Shown here piece by piece: positions 1 to 8,209 of a stretch of 64,000 bases of DNA (within the stretch, counting starts at the first letter, position 1; the number at the start of each line of letters is the position of its first letter). Origin of the DNA: VYFG01 sp965221795. GTDB lineage: Bacteria; Pseudomonadota; Gammaproteobacteria; Arenicellales; Poriferihabitantaceae. The position numbers and the translations under genes are program-made. The stretch spans positions 2,852,001-2,916,000 of the forward strand of contig OZ244914.1 in assembly GCA_965221795.1 (NCBI GenBank). The letters are read 5' to 3'. Under the pieces are notes generated by a model. It was not told the origin of the DNA. It did no database searches and saw only the letters and a list, made by a program, of their open reading frames with translations.

Positions 1-2
1 GA

Positions 3-257
3 GTCCGGGTTCGTGATCTTCCGGATCTCTTCTACACCCGGACACAAACCTATCTGCGTGGTACGGAGTGCACGGTTTCCGCTGTCGTTTATGAAAGTCC
101 TGCGGCAGAAAACGAGGCTTGGGACAACACTCACGAAGTGGAATGGTTCTACAGCCTTGTTTTCAAGCAAAGTGCCCTGTGGCCTGATTATCCCGCGGCC
201 TTTGGTGAAGATACGCTGGAAACAGAACTGCCGGAGCGTTGGTTGGAGCCGGCCTGA
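3..257 (+). CDS. scnA: Thiocyanate hydrolase alpha-type subunit (nitrile hydratase beta C-terminal domain), 5' end outside the window
   Basis: Only the last ~84 residues are present, read in the third forward frame and ending with TGA at 255-257. Visible pieces include RVRDLPDLFYTRT, an EVEWFYSLVFKQSALWPDY stretch and the ending ERWLEPA, which is the pattern of the C-terminal beta-barrel half of nitrile hydratase beta. In thiocyanate hydrolase this half is a separate protein (alpha) and the N-terminal half is another (beta). The gamma gene follows 55 bases downstream. Because the 5' part is missing I cannot exclude an unsplit nitrile hydratase beta, but the gamma subunit favours thiocyanate hydrolase. 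Confidence 0.75.
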   Translation, partial: VRVRDLPDLFYTRTQTYLRGTECTVSAVVYESPAAENEAWDNTHEVEWFYSLVFKQSALWPDYPAAFGEDTLETELPERWLEPA

Positions 258-312
258 TGGTCAAATGCAGTTGACAGAATAATTGCCTAAATCTCTGGAG
301 GAAAAAAATACG

Positions 313-1008
313 ATGTCTGACGATCACAAGCATGCGCCGATGGTCGATGAAGTCAGTGAGTTCGAGATTCTCGAAATTGCCGTTCGTGAACTGGCCATCG
401 AAAAAGGCCTGTTTACCCAAGAAGACCATAATGCCTGGACCGAATACATGCATACCCTCGGCCCGCTGCCTGCCGCGAGACTGGTGGCCAAGGCCTGGCT
501 GGATCCGGATTTCCGCAAACTGGCAGTGGAAGATGGCGTCAAGGCCAGCCTGGAAGTGGGAATCGATTGGGTCAGGTCCATGCCGACCCAATTCGGTACG
601 CCCAGCGATTATTGCAGTTTTCGGGTCATGGAAGACACCCCGACCCTTCATCATGTAGTGGTCTGTACCCTGTGCTCCTGCTATCCGCGCCCGATTCTCG
701 GTCAGTCGCCGGAATGGTATCGGACACCCAACTACCGTCGACGCTTGGTTCGTTGGCCTCGGCAGGTGCTTTCTGAATTTGGCCTGCAATTGCCGGAAGA
801 GGTCGAGGTAAGAGTGGTAGATTCCAACCAGAAGTCTCGCTTTGTCGTCTTGCCGATGCGCCCCGAGGGTACCGAAGGTTGGACCGAAGACCAGTTGACC
901 GAAATCGTAACGCGTGATTGCCTGATTGGCGTCTCCCTGCCCAAACCCGGAAAGACGGCAAATGATCCCCGCCGGGTCCGCAAGGCATTGAAGCCGTATC
1001 ATCATTAG
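313..1008 (+). CDS. scnC: Thiocyanate hydrolase gamma subunit (cobalt-binding)
   Basis: This is the catalytic metal subunit of thiocyanate hydrolase, which converts thiocyanate to carbonyl sulfide and ammonia in the cytoplasm. The 231-residue protein matches the family size and carries the nitrile-hydratase-type claw VCTLCSCYPRPILG, with Cys118, Cys121, Ser122 and Cys123. Thr in second position is the cobalt-type signature, and in characterised enzymes two of these cysteines are oxidised after translation. The Arg-rich stretch after the claw (NYRRRLVRWPRQVL) also fits. The ATG at 313 is preceded by a GGAGG at about 296-300. A nitrile hydratase alpha is the alternative, but length, context and the CLIGVSLPKPG tail favour ScnC. 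Confidence 0.88.
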   Translation: MSDDHKHAPMVDEVSEFEILEIAVRELAIEKGLFTQEDHNAWTEYMHTLGPLPAARLVAKAWLDPDFRKLAVEDGVKASLEVGIDWVRSMPTQFGTPSDYCSFRVMEDTPTLHHVVVCTLCSCYPRPILGQSPEWYRTPNYRRRLVRWPRQVLSEFGLQLPEEVEVRVVDSNQKSRFVVLPMRPEGTEGWTEDQLTEIVTRDCLIGVSLPKPGKTANDPRRVRKALKPYHH

Positions 1009-1032
1009 ACTCGCTGTCTGGAAATCACTACG

Positions 1033-1431
1033 ATGACTTCGATCAATCCCGACAAAGTCGTGCTGGATCAGGAGATGCAAGCCCGGGGGCTGGATAATTC
1101 TCCGGTCGATCTTCTGGAACAAATCAGGCAAAAAGGTCGGTATTGGGAGGATCTGGCTACCGAATGGGGGGTTGATCATCCGGACCCGCCCTGGAAGGTC
1201 TGGCTGGAAGCGACTTGTGAAGTCCTGGCGGAAAAAAACTGTGCCTTGCCGGCACTGGAACGGCGATGGGAAGAAGATGACCTCAGTGAAGACTTATACC
1301 GGGATGTGCCGTTTCCGGAAAGACAATTGCTGGCTCTGGCCCACTCGATGATCCGGCGTGGGCTGATTGATGAGAACGAGTTGGCAGCGCGGACCGAGTC
1401 CGTTGCAAAACGGCTGAATATGGTGGACTGA
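1033..1431 (+). CDS. P15K-like activator for thiocyanate hydrolase (cobalt insertion)
   Basis: A 132-residue protein (about 15 kDa) encoded 24 bases after scnC. Small accessory proteins related to the N-terminal domain of nitrile hydratase beta are encoded next to these enzymes and assist metal loading; the thiocyanate hydrolase version is P15K. Conserved-looking pieces are the GRYWEDLATEWG segment and PWKVWLEATCEVL, which resembles the helical part of nitrile hydratase beta. Size, position and partner gene support the call. It could alternatively be annotated as a generic nitrile hydratase accessory protein. Confidence 0.72.
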   Translation: MTSINPDKVVLDQEMQARGLDNSPVDLLEQIRQKGRYWEDLATEWGVDHPDPPWKVWLEATCEVLAEKNCALPALERRWEEDDLSEDLYRDVPFPERQLLALAHSMIRRGLIDENELAARTESVAKRLNMVD

Positions 1432-1472
1432 ATTTTACTTGAGGCAAGTGCCCCCTTATCTGGATTGACAAC

Positions 1473-2351
1473 GTGAATCATCCTACCACTACCAAGGGCG
1501 TTGTTATCCGTATTGAAAATCTTTCCCATCAATACTCCAGCAAGTCACCATTGACCTTTGAGGGAGTGAATATCCATGCCAATTCCGGTGAAGCATTGAC
1601 CATTATTGGCCGGTCCGGATGTGGCAAGTCCACATTGTTGCATGTGGTTGCGGGTCTTCTGCCGTACACGATGGGCCGGGTGCAACTGGATGAAGAGGAT
1701 GTGGCGGCCCCCTCTTCCCGTTGGGTCATGATGTTCCAGGCTCCTCATTTGTTTCCATGGATGAATGTTCGGCAAAACGTCGGGATCGGACTGCGATTTG
1801 CGAAATGGTCCCGAGACCGTATTCGGTCCCGGGTGGATGAGGCACTGGAACTCGTTCATCTGGAAGAGTTCGCGCATAAGAACACCCAGGACCTGTCCGG
1901 CGGGCAGCAACAACGGGTTGCACTGGCCCGGTCGTTGGTGATGGAACCGGAAATGTTGCTGCTGGACGAACCTTTCTCGGCACTGGATGCTTTCACCCGA
2001 ACCGCACTCCAGCGTGATGTGCGCCAGATTTCCAAGCAGTTGGGCATTAATCTTGTGATGGTTACCCATGATATTGATGAAGCCATTCTGATGGGGGATC
2101 GTGCACTCGTCATGGCGGGGGCACCGGGAAAAATCGTTCATGACTTCAAGGTGGACTTGCCGGACCCACGTGAACGCAATGATCGCCAGATGCAAGAAAT
2201 GCGTGCCAACTTGATGCAGGTTTTCCGGGATGCAGCTGATGGGCCGCAGGGAGAAGCCTGGGAAGATGCCGATATTCAATCGGTCGCAGGTGGGAGTAGC
2301 AACGATCCTGATCAGGTGGAATTTCTGGATCAAAAATACCATCCAGCCTAG
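1473..2351 (+). CDS. ABC transporter ATP-binding protein, NitT/TauT (SsuB/TauB) family
   Basis: Cytoplasmic ATPase of an importer whose binding protein and permease follow. Walker A is GRSGCGKST, the signature is LSGGQQQRVALARSL, Walker B is LLLDEPFSALD, and the switch His is in MVTHDIDEA. At 292 residues it is longer than a typical 250-residue SsuB because of a tail of about 50 residues. The start is a GTG at 1473 with a weak ribosome site. Placed between thiocyanate hydrolase and sulfur genes, the importer plausibly takes up thiocyanate, cyanate or a sulfonate; the substrate is inferred, not shown. Confidence 0.85.
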   Translation: MNHPTTTKGVVIRIENLSHQYSSKSPLTFEGVNIHANSGEALTIIGRSGCGKSTLLHVVAGLLPYTMGRVQLDEEDVAAPSSRWVMMFQAPHLFPWMNVRQNVGIGLRFAKWSRDRIRSRVDEALELVHLEEFAHKNTQDLSGGQQQRVALARSLVMEPEMLLLDEPFSALDAFTRTALQRDVRQISKQLGINLVMVTHDIDEAILMGDRALVMAGAPGKIVHDFKVDLPDPRERNDRQMQEMRANLMQVFRDAADGPQGEAWEDADIQSVAGGSSNDPDQVEFLDQKYHPA

Positions 2352-2405
2352 CTGGGAAAGAGCGGAATTTTCCGCTCCATCTACATACTGTGGAGGAATG
2401 AGAGA

Positions 2406-3704
2406 ATGGCAGACATGAAAAAAATATACCGCAAGCACGGTGATGGGATCCTCAATGATGATCCCAACTTGTGCATTGAATGCGATCCGACCTTCAAGGG
2501 GATTCTGGGTTCCGCCGTGAATCGACGTGAGGTCTTGCAACTGGGTGCGGCAACGGCGGCGGCCGGCATGACGTTGCCGACCCCCAGCCTGGCCCAGCAG
2601 AGCAATTGGGACCCGGTCGTCAAGATCGGATATATCCCCATTACGGATTCGGCTGCCTTGTTGATTGCGCATGAACTCGGGTATCTGAAAGACGAGGGTA
2701 TTGACTCCGACCGACCGACCCTGATTCGGGGCTGGTCACCACTGGTTGAAGCATTTGCTTCATACCGGTTCAACCTGACTCATATGTTGATTCCAATTCC
2801 GATCTGGATGCGTTACAACAACCAGTATCCGGTCAAAATCACGGCTTGGGACCATACGAATGGATCCGCGATCGTGGTGGGCAAGAATTCGGGAATCAAC
2901 TCGCCTGCAGATTTTGGTGGCAAGCAATTTGCGATGCCCTACTGGTACTCGATTCACAATATCGTGTCGCAACGACTGTTACGCGATGCCGGTATCACTC
3001 CGGTGATTCGACCACAGGAAGCCGAGTTGGCACCGAATGAATGTAATTTTCTGGTGTTGCCGCCTCCATCCATGCCCCCAGCTCTGGCGGCCGGTACGAT
3101 TGATGGTTATTGCGTAGCAGAACCTTTCAATGCGTTGGGCGAACTCAAGGCAGGTGGGAAGGTTCTCCGGTTTACCGGTGATGTCTGGAAAGGACATCCC
3201 TGCTGTGTGGTCGTCATGCATGAAGAAAACACGATGGATCCGGATCGGGCTGCATGGGCGCAGGGGATTCATAATGCGGTGGTCAGAGCGCAGATCACGT
3301 TGGCGGAAAACCGCCAAGCAATGGCCGAGCTGCTGTCGCGCGATGGCAAGAAGTATCTGCCGTTCCCGAAGGAAGTGATTGAACGCGCTATGTTGTTCTA
3401 TGACCCTGCTTATTACAGCAATCCCCGCGCCATCAAACATCCGGAATGGGGGATGGACCGAATCAATTTTCAGGCTTGGCCCTATCGCTCTGCGACGGAG
3501 CTCGTGGTCGAAGATCTGAAAAAGACGGTCATCACGGGCGATGATGCTTTCCTGGCCAACCTGACACCAGAGAAAGTGGCTGACGACCTGGTCAATTATG
3601 AGTTCATCCGCAACTCACTGGAAGCGAATCCCAAATGGCGCAACGATGTCAGTGTTCCCAAGGGAGACGATCCCTACAATCGTGTGGAGGTAGTGCAACT
3701 GTAG
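2406..3704 (+). CDS. ABC transporter substrate-binding protein (NrtA/CmpA-like) with Tat-type signal
   Basis: A 432-residue solute-binding protein of the nitrate/taurine/sulfonate class. The start at 2406 has a good ribosome site (GGAGGAATGAGA). About 39 residues come before the twin-arginine motif NRREVLQLGAATAAAG, which is followed by an Ala-rich cleavage region ending SLAQQ. The leader holds a CIEC pair. The mature part has typical elements such as KIGYIPITDSAALLIAHELG. It sits between its ATPase and permease. Export probably uses the Tat system; the long leader with its CxxC is unusual and might bind metal or be removed. Confidence 0.82.
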   Translation: MADMKKIYRKHGDGILNDDPNLCIECDPTFKGILGSAVNRREVLQLGAATAAAGMTLPTPSLAQQSNWDPVVKIGYIPITDSAALLIAHELGYLKDEGIDSDRPTLIRGWSPLVEAFASYRFNLTHMLIPIPIWMRYNNQYPVKITAWDHTNGSAIVVGKNSGINSPADFGGKQFAMPYWYSIHNIVSQRLLRDAGITPVIRPQEAELAPNECNFLVLPPPSMPPALAAGTIDGYCVAEPFNALGELKAGGKVLRFTGDVWKGHPCCVVVMHEENTMDPDRAAWAQGIHNAVVRAQITLAENRQAMAELLSRDGKKYLPFPKEVIERAMLFYDPAYYSNPRAIKHPEWGMDRINFQAWPYRSATELVVEDLKKTVITGDDAFLANLTPEKVADDLVNYEFIRNSLEANPKWRNDVSVPKGDDPYNRVEVVQL

Positions 3705-3743
3705 TGGCTGTTCTGGTCGATTCGACGAACCTGGGAATCGGTG

Positions 3744-4553
3744 ATGCCTCAACAATTGGGTGAAACGCAAATTCGCATCCGGAATTTCGGTCGCAAGCTC
3801 TTCAACTGGGTGGCCGGCCTCCTGATTCTGTTTGTGCTTTGGTGGTTGGGGGGCTATCTGATCTATCTCAACCCCGATACCACGAACTTTTCGGATTTCG
3901 GTCCGATACCGACTTTTCAGGCCTTTCCGGTGTTGTGGGGAGAGGGGACGATTCAAAGTGCGGTCCTTTCCAGCGGATATCGACTCGGCATCGGTTTGTT
4001 GATTGCGATTGCCTGTGGAATTCCGATTGGAATTTTGCTGGGCCGCAGTCGCACATTCCGCGAATTGAGCAATTCGCCATTCCAGTTGTTGCGCATGATC
4101 AGTCCGTTGTCCTGGGAGCCGATTGCGGTCATCGTTTTTGTGACGTGGAACCAGGCGATCATCTTCCTGATTGCGGTGGCATCGGTCTGGCCCGTGGCGT
4201 TTGCCACGGCAGCCGGCTTGGCCAAGGTAGATCCGGCTTGGTTCAAGGTTGCCAGGAATCTCGGGGCCAACTCCTGGCATCGTTTGACCCAAATCATCAT
4301 CCCGGCGATTACGTTTGATATTTTGACCGGCATCCGTGCTGCCTTGGGAGTGGCTTGGATTGTGCTGGTCCCCGCAGAGTTTCTGGGGGTGACATCCGGC
4401 TTGGGTTATTCCATTGAAGACGCTCGTGAAACCCTTTCCTATAACCATCTGACCGCGATGGTACTGGTCATCGGCATCATTGGTTACATTCTTGACAGTT
4501 CGTGTGCATTGGCCATCAAACGGTTCAGTTGGCACCGAGGGGATGAAGCCTGA
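3744..4553 (+). CDS. ABC transporter permease, NitT/TauT (SsuC) family
   Basis: A 269-residue inner-membrane protein with about six hydrophobic segments and the ATPase-docking EAA-like region in the stretch FKVARNLGANSWHRLTQIIIPA. It completes the three-gene importer begun at 1473. ATG at 3744 directly follows an in-frame GTG at 3741; either could be used. The gene starts 40 bases after the binding-protein gene, consistent with one operon. Substrate is uncertain, as for the other two components. Confidence 0.85.
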   Translation: MPQQLGETQIRIRNFGRKLFNWVAGLLILFVLWWLGGYLIYLNPDTTNFSDFGPIPTFQAFPVLWGEGTIQSAVLSSGYRLGIGLLIAIACGIPIGILLGRSRTFRELSNSPFQLLRMISPLSWEPIAVIVFVTWNQAIIFLIAVASVWPVAFATAAGLAKVDPAWFKVARNLGANSWHRLTQIIIPAITFDILTGIRAALGVAWIVLVPAEFLGVTSGLGYSIEDARETLSYNHLTAMVLVIGIIGYILDSSCALAIKRFSWHRGDEA

Positions 4554-4612
4554 TCAATTGCTATAGGTATGAATCGTTACAGCCCATCTTTATCTATGAG
4601 GGGAGATGCAAA

Positions 4613-4654
4613 ATGCGTACTATGGCCCGTAAGCAACTGAAGATCAGATTCTGA
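4613..4654 (+). CDS. Possible 13-codon leader ORF coupled to the DsrE-like gene
   Basis: An ATG at 4613, nine bases after a strong ribosome site (GAGGGGAG around 4598-4605), opens a reading frame for MRTMARKQLKIRF that ends with TGA at 4652-4654. The stop overlaps the ATG of the DsrE-like gene as TGATG, while that gene has no clear ribosome site of its own. This suggests translational coupling or a leader peptide. A purely accidental short frame is possible. Confidence 0.35.
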   Translation: MRTMARKQLKIRF

Positions 4655-5055
4655 TGAGCGAAGTGGCGAACAAGATCAGCATTATCTGCCTCTCCGGGGT
4701 GCATGAAAAGCTACAGATGGCAGCGATGGTCGCTTCTGTGGGAGCGGCATCGGGGGATGATGTGACGGTTTTCTTTTCGATGAATGCTTTGAAGTATTTC
4801 GTCAAAGATAACAAGGACCATGCACCTGTGGAAGGCTCATTTGGCACTTCAGCTTTAAGTCGGGAAGGGGTGCCCTCCTTTCGGGAACTGTTTCGGCAGG
4901 CCGCAGAGTTGGGTGATGCATCCTTGCTTCCATGCTCCATGGCGATGGACCTGCTCGAACTCAAGGACGGTGACCTGATCGGAGAGTTCGGTCCATCGAC
5001 CGGGTTGACGAAGTTTCTCAGTGATGCGGAAGGGGCACAGTTACTCACATTTTGA
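4654..5055 (+). CDS. DsrE/DsrF-like sulfur-relay family protein
   Basis: A 133-residue cytoplasmic protein with the DsrE-type fold pattern: an initial strand (KISIICLSG), an Ala/Met-rich helix (LQMAAMVASVGAASGDDVTVFF) and the later LLPCSMAMDLL segment that carries a single cysteine, the likely sulfur-carrying residue. Relatives are encoded next to TusA and sulfide-oxidising flavoproteins and are thought to bind sulfane sulfur. Here tusA-like and SQR-like genes follow directly, supporting a role in handling sulfur released from thiocyanate. The exact partner is unknown. Confidence 0.75.
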   Translation: MSEVANKISIICLSGVHEKLQMAAMVASVGAASGDDVTVFFSMNALKYFVKDNKDHAPVEGSFGTSALSREGVPSFRELFRQAAELGDASLLPCSMAMDLLELKDGDLIGEFGPSTGLTKFLSDAEGAQLLTF

Positions 5056-5089
5056 TTTATGGCAGAGAATCAGTATCGGGAGGAAGCAG

Positions 5090-5320
5090 ATGAGTGAACA
5101 TCGAGTCATTGATGCAAAAAATACCTATTGTCCAGGCCCATTGATGGAACTGATCCGATGTGTCAAGCAGGCCGAGGTGGGGGACACGCTGGAACTGTTG
5201 TCGACCGATAGCGGCACCGCCAACGATGTCCCGGAATGGGTTGCCAAGATCGGGCATGAACTGGTCAGTTCGGAACAGATTGATGATGTCTGGCATGTAA
5301 CAGTCCGCAAGGTCAAATAG
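5090..5320 (+). CDS. TusA-family sulfur carrier protein
   Basis: A 76-residue protein with the TusA signature YCPGP near the N-terminus (Cys14 is the persulfide-carrying residue). The ATG at 5090 is preceded by GGGAGGAAGC. TusA-like proteins pass sulfane sulfur between rhodaneses, DsrE-type proteins and oxidising systems. The gene lies between DsrE-like and SQR-like genes, so a role in sulfur oxidation is more likely than tRNA thiolation; this is inference from context. Confidence 0.85.
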   Translation: MSEHRVIDAKNTYCPGPLMELIRCVKQAEVGDTLELLSTDSGTANDVPEWVAKIGHELVSSEQIDDVWHVTVRKVK

Positions 5321-5362
5321 CGTGTTGCTCCGGGCGGTTATCATGGCATCTGGGAGATTCTT

Positions 5363-6496
5363 ATGAAAATTCTGGTGGTGGGAGGAGGAACCGGTGGTAC
5401 GATCATCGCCAATAACGTGGCTCGGCGTCTGGCACCGGAAATCAGGGCTGGCAGGGCGAGCATCACGATGCTGTCCGCGACCGACCGGCATATGTATCAG
5501 CCAGGCCTGCTGTATGTTGCATTCGGTCAGATGATGCCGGATGAATTGTATCGTGACCAGGCCAGCTTGCTGGAGAGTTCGATTGAGTTTCATGTCGACC
5601 CGGCGGAAACATTCGATCTCGACAACAGTCGGATCACTTCTGCGAGTGGAAAAATCCATGACTACGATATCCTGGTCATTGCCACCGGGTCACGGATTAT
5701 GCCCAAAAATATTCCGGGGCTTTCGGAAGGGTCAGAGACCTTCTATACCGAAGAGGGTGCGATTCGAATGTTTAGGGCGTTGCGGGAATTCCAAGGTGGA
5801 AAGGTTGCCATTGTGGTCGGAGTGCCCCACAAATGTCCAATTGCACCCGTCGAGGTCACGTTTTCGTTGCATGACTATTTTGAGTCCAGGGGCATTCGTG
5901 ACAAGGTCGAAATCAAGTATCACTATCCCATCAACCGTATCCATAGCATTGAAAACGTGGCCAAGTGGGCGGAGCCCGAGTTCCGCCGCATGGGAGTGGA
6001 ATATGAAACCCTGTTCAATGTGGAAGAGGTCGACGCGGAAAACCGGATCGTAAAGAGTCTGGAGGGTTCCGAGTACCAATACGATCTTCTGATTTCGATC
6101 CCCGAACACAACGGAGTCGAGGCGATCATTAATAATGACTTGGGTCCGGATGGCTGGATTCCGACGGACCGACATCAATTGACCATGGTGGGTCATGACA
6201 ATGTGTATGTGGTCGGTGACACCACCGATTTGCCAGTCAGCAAGACCGGGTCGGCTGCTCATTTTCAAGCAGAAGTCATTGCGGAAAATATTGCTTCAGT
6301 CATCAAGATCGGTGCGCCGGTGACTGACTATAACGGCAAGGTGTACTGTTTTATTGAAGCCGGGCATGACAAGGCGACCTATGCAATGTTCAATTATGAT
6401 TTTCCGCCTGATCTCAAGGCACCAAACAAGTCAATGCACTGGTTCAAGGTCAGTTATAACAAGATGTACTGGACCAGTGTGCGTGGGTTGCTCTAG
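5363..6496 (+). CDS. Sulfide:quinone oxidoreductase-like flavoprotein
   Basis: A 377-residue FAD-dependent pyridine-nucleotide-disulfide-type oxidoreductase. The FAD-binding VGGGTGGTIIANNVARRL is at the N-terminus, an ATGSR motif near residue 110, Cys158 lies in PHKCPIAPVE as in SQR and flavocytochrome c sulfide dehydrogenase, and a C-terminal VYVVGDTTDLP segment binds FAD. No signal peptide is visible, so it would act at the cytoplasmic face of the membrane. It likely oxidises sulfide derived from carbonyl sulfide to sulfane sulfur, passing electrons to quinone. RBS is GGGAGATTCTT. Confidence 0.83.
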   Translation: MKILVVGGGTGGTIIANNVARRLAPEIRAGRASITMLSATDRHMYQPGLLYVAFGQMMPDELYRDQASLLESSIEFHVDPAETFDLDNSRITSASGKIHDYDILVIATGSRIMPKNIPGLSEGSETFYTEEGAIRMFRALREFQGGKVAIVVGVPHKCPIAPVEVTFSLHDYFESRGIRDKVEIKYHYPINRIHSIENVAKWAEPEFRRMGVEYETLFNVEEVDAENRIVKSLEGSEYQYDLLISIPEHNGVEAIINNDLGPDGWIPTDRHQLTMVGHDNVYVVGDTTDLPVSKTGSAAHFQAEVIAENIASVIKIGAPVTDYNGKVYCFIEAGHDKATYAMFNYDFPPDLKAPNKSMHWFKVSYNKMYWTSVRGLL

Positions 6497-6499
6497 GAC

Positions 6500-6904
6500 A
6501 TGATGATGGCCACCGAATTGGAAGAGCACGACCGGTTGGAAAAAAATCTGGAGGGATTGGCTGAAATTGGCACGGTGATTGCAGCGGCCAAGGATGCTTT
6601 GACCGATGATATGGTCGCGAGGATGGCTTCCGCTTTTTCGGAAGGGGTGGTCCTGCTGGATCGCCTGACCCGGAATCAGGCTCTGGTCAGTCTGTTGCAG
6701 AACCTGGATCGCCCCGAGAATCAGGTTCTGTTGCAAGGGCTGTCGGAGGCTCTCGGCAAGACCAGTATCGACTGTATGGCAGCAGACTCCGGGAAAGGTG
6801 GGTTCGGCAACCTGATGCGTCAGTTGCGCGATCCCGATACCCAAGAAGGTTTGCGGATGCTTGCCACCTTTTGCAAGCATTTGGGAGAAAGTGTTCGTCA
6901 ATAG
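6500..6904 (+). CDS. DUF1641 family protein
   Basis: A 134-residue helical protein (MMMATELEEHDRLEKNLEGL start; three consecutive in-frame Met codons at 6500, 6503 and 6506). Members of DUF1641 are frequently encoded directly after SQR-like flavoproteins or formate dehydrogenases and are of unknown function. The gene follows the SQR-like stop by three bases, so the two are surely co-transcribed. A membrane-anchoring or partner role for the flavoprotein is a guess. Confidence 0.7.
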   Translation: MMMATELEEHDRLEKNLEGLAEIGTVIAAAKDALTDDMVARMASAFSEGVVLLDRLTRNQALVSLLQNLDRPENQVLLQGLSEALGKTSIDCMAADSGKGGFGNLMRQLRDPDTQEGLRMLATFCKHLGESVRQ

Positions 6905-6997
6905 GTTGCCTTCCGGTGACAGGGCAAGATCAGATAATTTTGCCGGGCTATCTGCGAGAATGGCCTACTTACCCGATGGTCCGGGTCGTTGGACACA

Positions 6998-7516
6998 GTG
7001 AGTGATCGCACTACTGCTACCATGGTTCCTATATACGAATTGTTTGGTGCCAACCCCATCATTGAGGCACTGATGTTGGATCCGGACCGGTCTTCTCCAT
7101 TGCGGTCTGTGCGAGCCAGCAAGCCCCTGTTGCGTGAGCCTTTTGTCGAGACGACTCATCTGGATGGGGCAATGGGCCTGCACCGGTTTGCCAGGGAAGA
7201 GTTTGCAACCTCGTGGGCTGAAGCAAGATTGCTCCTTTCCCTGTTGACGGACATACGTCTTCAATCCGATTTCAATCCGGGAATGCTGGACCGGGAGGAA
7301 CAGCGAAGGCAAGAAATTGTCCGCATCCGTGATCAGTGCATTGCCGATGCGTTGGCATTGTTCGAGCAGGGGCGCTATGCCGAATGCATCGACTGCTATG
7401 GTCCGGATAGTGGAAACCTGCCCCCGGCAGCGGCGCATATCCTCGTGGAAGCACATCGCTTGGGAGACATGGAGTATCGAACACCCGGTGTGGGGGCTGC
7501 CCATGAAACTGTATGA
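6998..7516 (+). CDS. Hypothetical protein, overlapping the GST gene
   Basis: I do not recognise this protein of about 172 residues. The start is uncertain: TTG at 6989, GTG at 6998 and ATG at 7022 are all in frame. The sequence has no membrane segment; the C-terminal half is helical and acidic with several cysteines (ECIDCYGP). Its last 14 bases overlap the GST gene in another frame, which suggests both are real and co-expressed. It follows the sulfur-oxidation genes by about 90 bases. Confidence 0.5.
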   Translation: MSDRTTATMVPIYELFGANPIIEALMLDPDRSSPLRSVRASKPLLREPFVETTHLDGAMGLHRFAREEFATSWAEARLLLSLLTDIRLQSDFNPGMLDREEQRRQEIVRIRDQCIADALALFEQGRYAECIDCYGPDSGNLPPAAAHILVEAHRLGDMEYRTPGVGAAHETV

Positions 7517-8105
7517 TTTTGGCCTCTCGGGAAATTGCTACAAAATTCGGCTTTTTTTATCATTGATCGATCTGCCGCATGAAGTGGTGACCGTTGATCT
7601 TGCCAGGCGTGAGAATTTTGAACCGTGGTTTCTCGAGATGAATCCGGAAGGTTGCGTTCCGGTAATCGTGGACAGTGAGATGACGGTCTGTGATTCAACG
7701 GCCATTTTGGTATATCTGGCTCGCATGTGTGCCCGTAGCAGTTGGTTTCCCCAAGAGGCCCAGGCTGCTGCCATGGTGGTTCGATGGTTGTCTTTCGAGC
7801 AGGGAATGATGCGTTATGGGTTGGCCAGGGCGCGATCGATTGTGCTCAACAACCCCACAAGATTGAGCGAAACCGGTGATTTGACAGAGTGCCTGCAGAT
7901 CGGCACCAGCGCGCTGGATTTGCTTGAGGCACAATTGTCCCGAACGCATTGGCTGGTTGAAGGTGAAAGCCCCACTATTGCCGATATCGCCTGTTATCCA
8001 TACAGCATGCTGGCTCCGGATGCAGGCCTGTCACTGGATGCCTATCCTGCGATCAGAAGATGGTTCGGGAATATTCAAGCTTTGCCTGGCTACCAGATGA
8101 TATGA
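7503..8105 (+). CDS. Glutathione S-transferase family protein
   Basis: A 200-residue protein with the thioredoxin-fold N-terminus MKLYDFGLSGNCYKIRLFLS, the cis-Pro region (CVPVIVDSEMTVCDSTAIL, with the glutathione-binding ESxAI-like motif read as DSTAIL) and a helical C-terminal domain ending with WLVEGESPTIADIACYPY, a GST hallmark. ATG at 7503 lies inside the end of the previous gene. It probably acts in detoxification or stress; the substrate cannot be told. Confidence 0.83.
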   Translation: MKLYDFGLSGNCYKIRLFLSLIDLPHEVVTVDLARRENFEPWFLEMNPEGCVPVIVDSEMTVCDSTAILVYLARMCARSSWFPQEAQAAAMVVRWLSFEQGMMRYGLARARSIVLNNPTRLSETGDLTECLQIGTSALDLLEAQLSRTHWLVEGESPTIADIACYPYSMLAPDAGLSLDAYPAIRRWFGNIQALPGYQMI

Positions 8106-8209
8106 AATTGGCCGTGCTCACCAGACAGGTTGGTCGGCAGCAAAATGTCGACAGATGGCAGGTCTTTCTGCGGATGTCGGGATCCCAAACAGCCGCTGCC
8201 TGATTCCGA

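Noticed and set aside
163..1179. Long minus-strand frame opposite scnC
   Set aside because: It is the antisense shadow of scnC and the P15K-like gene; its protein has no recognisable pattern and scnC has a ribosome site and clear motifs.
3615..4535. 306-codon minus-strand frame opposite the ABC permease
   Set aside because: Polar low-complexity composition (many Gln/Arg/His) typical of antisense to a membrane protein; the permease is convincing.
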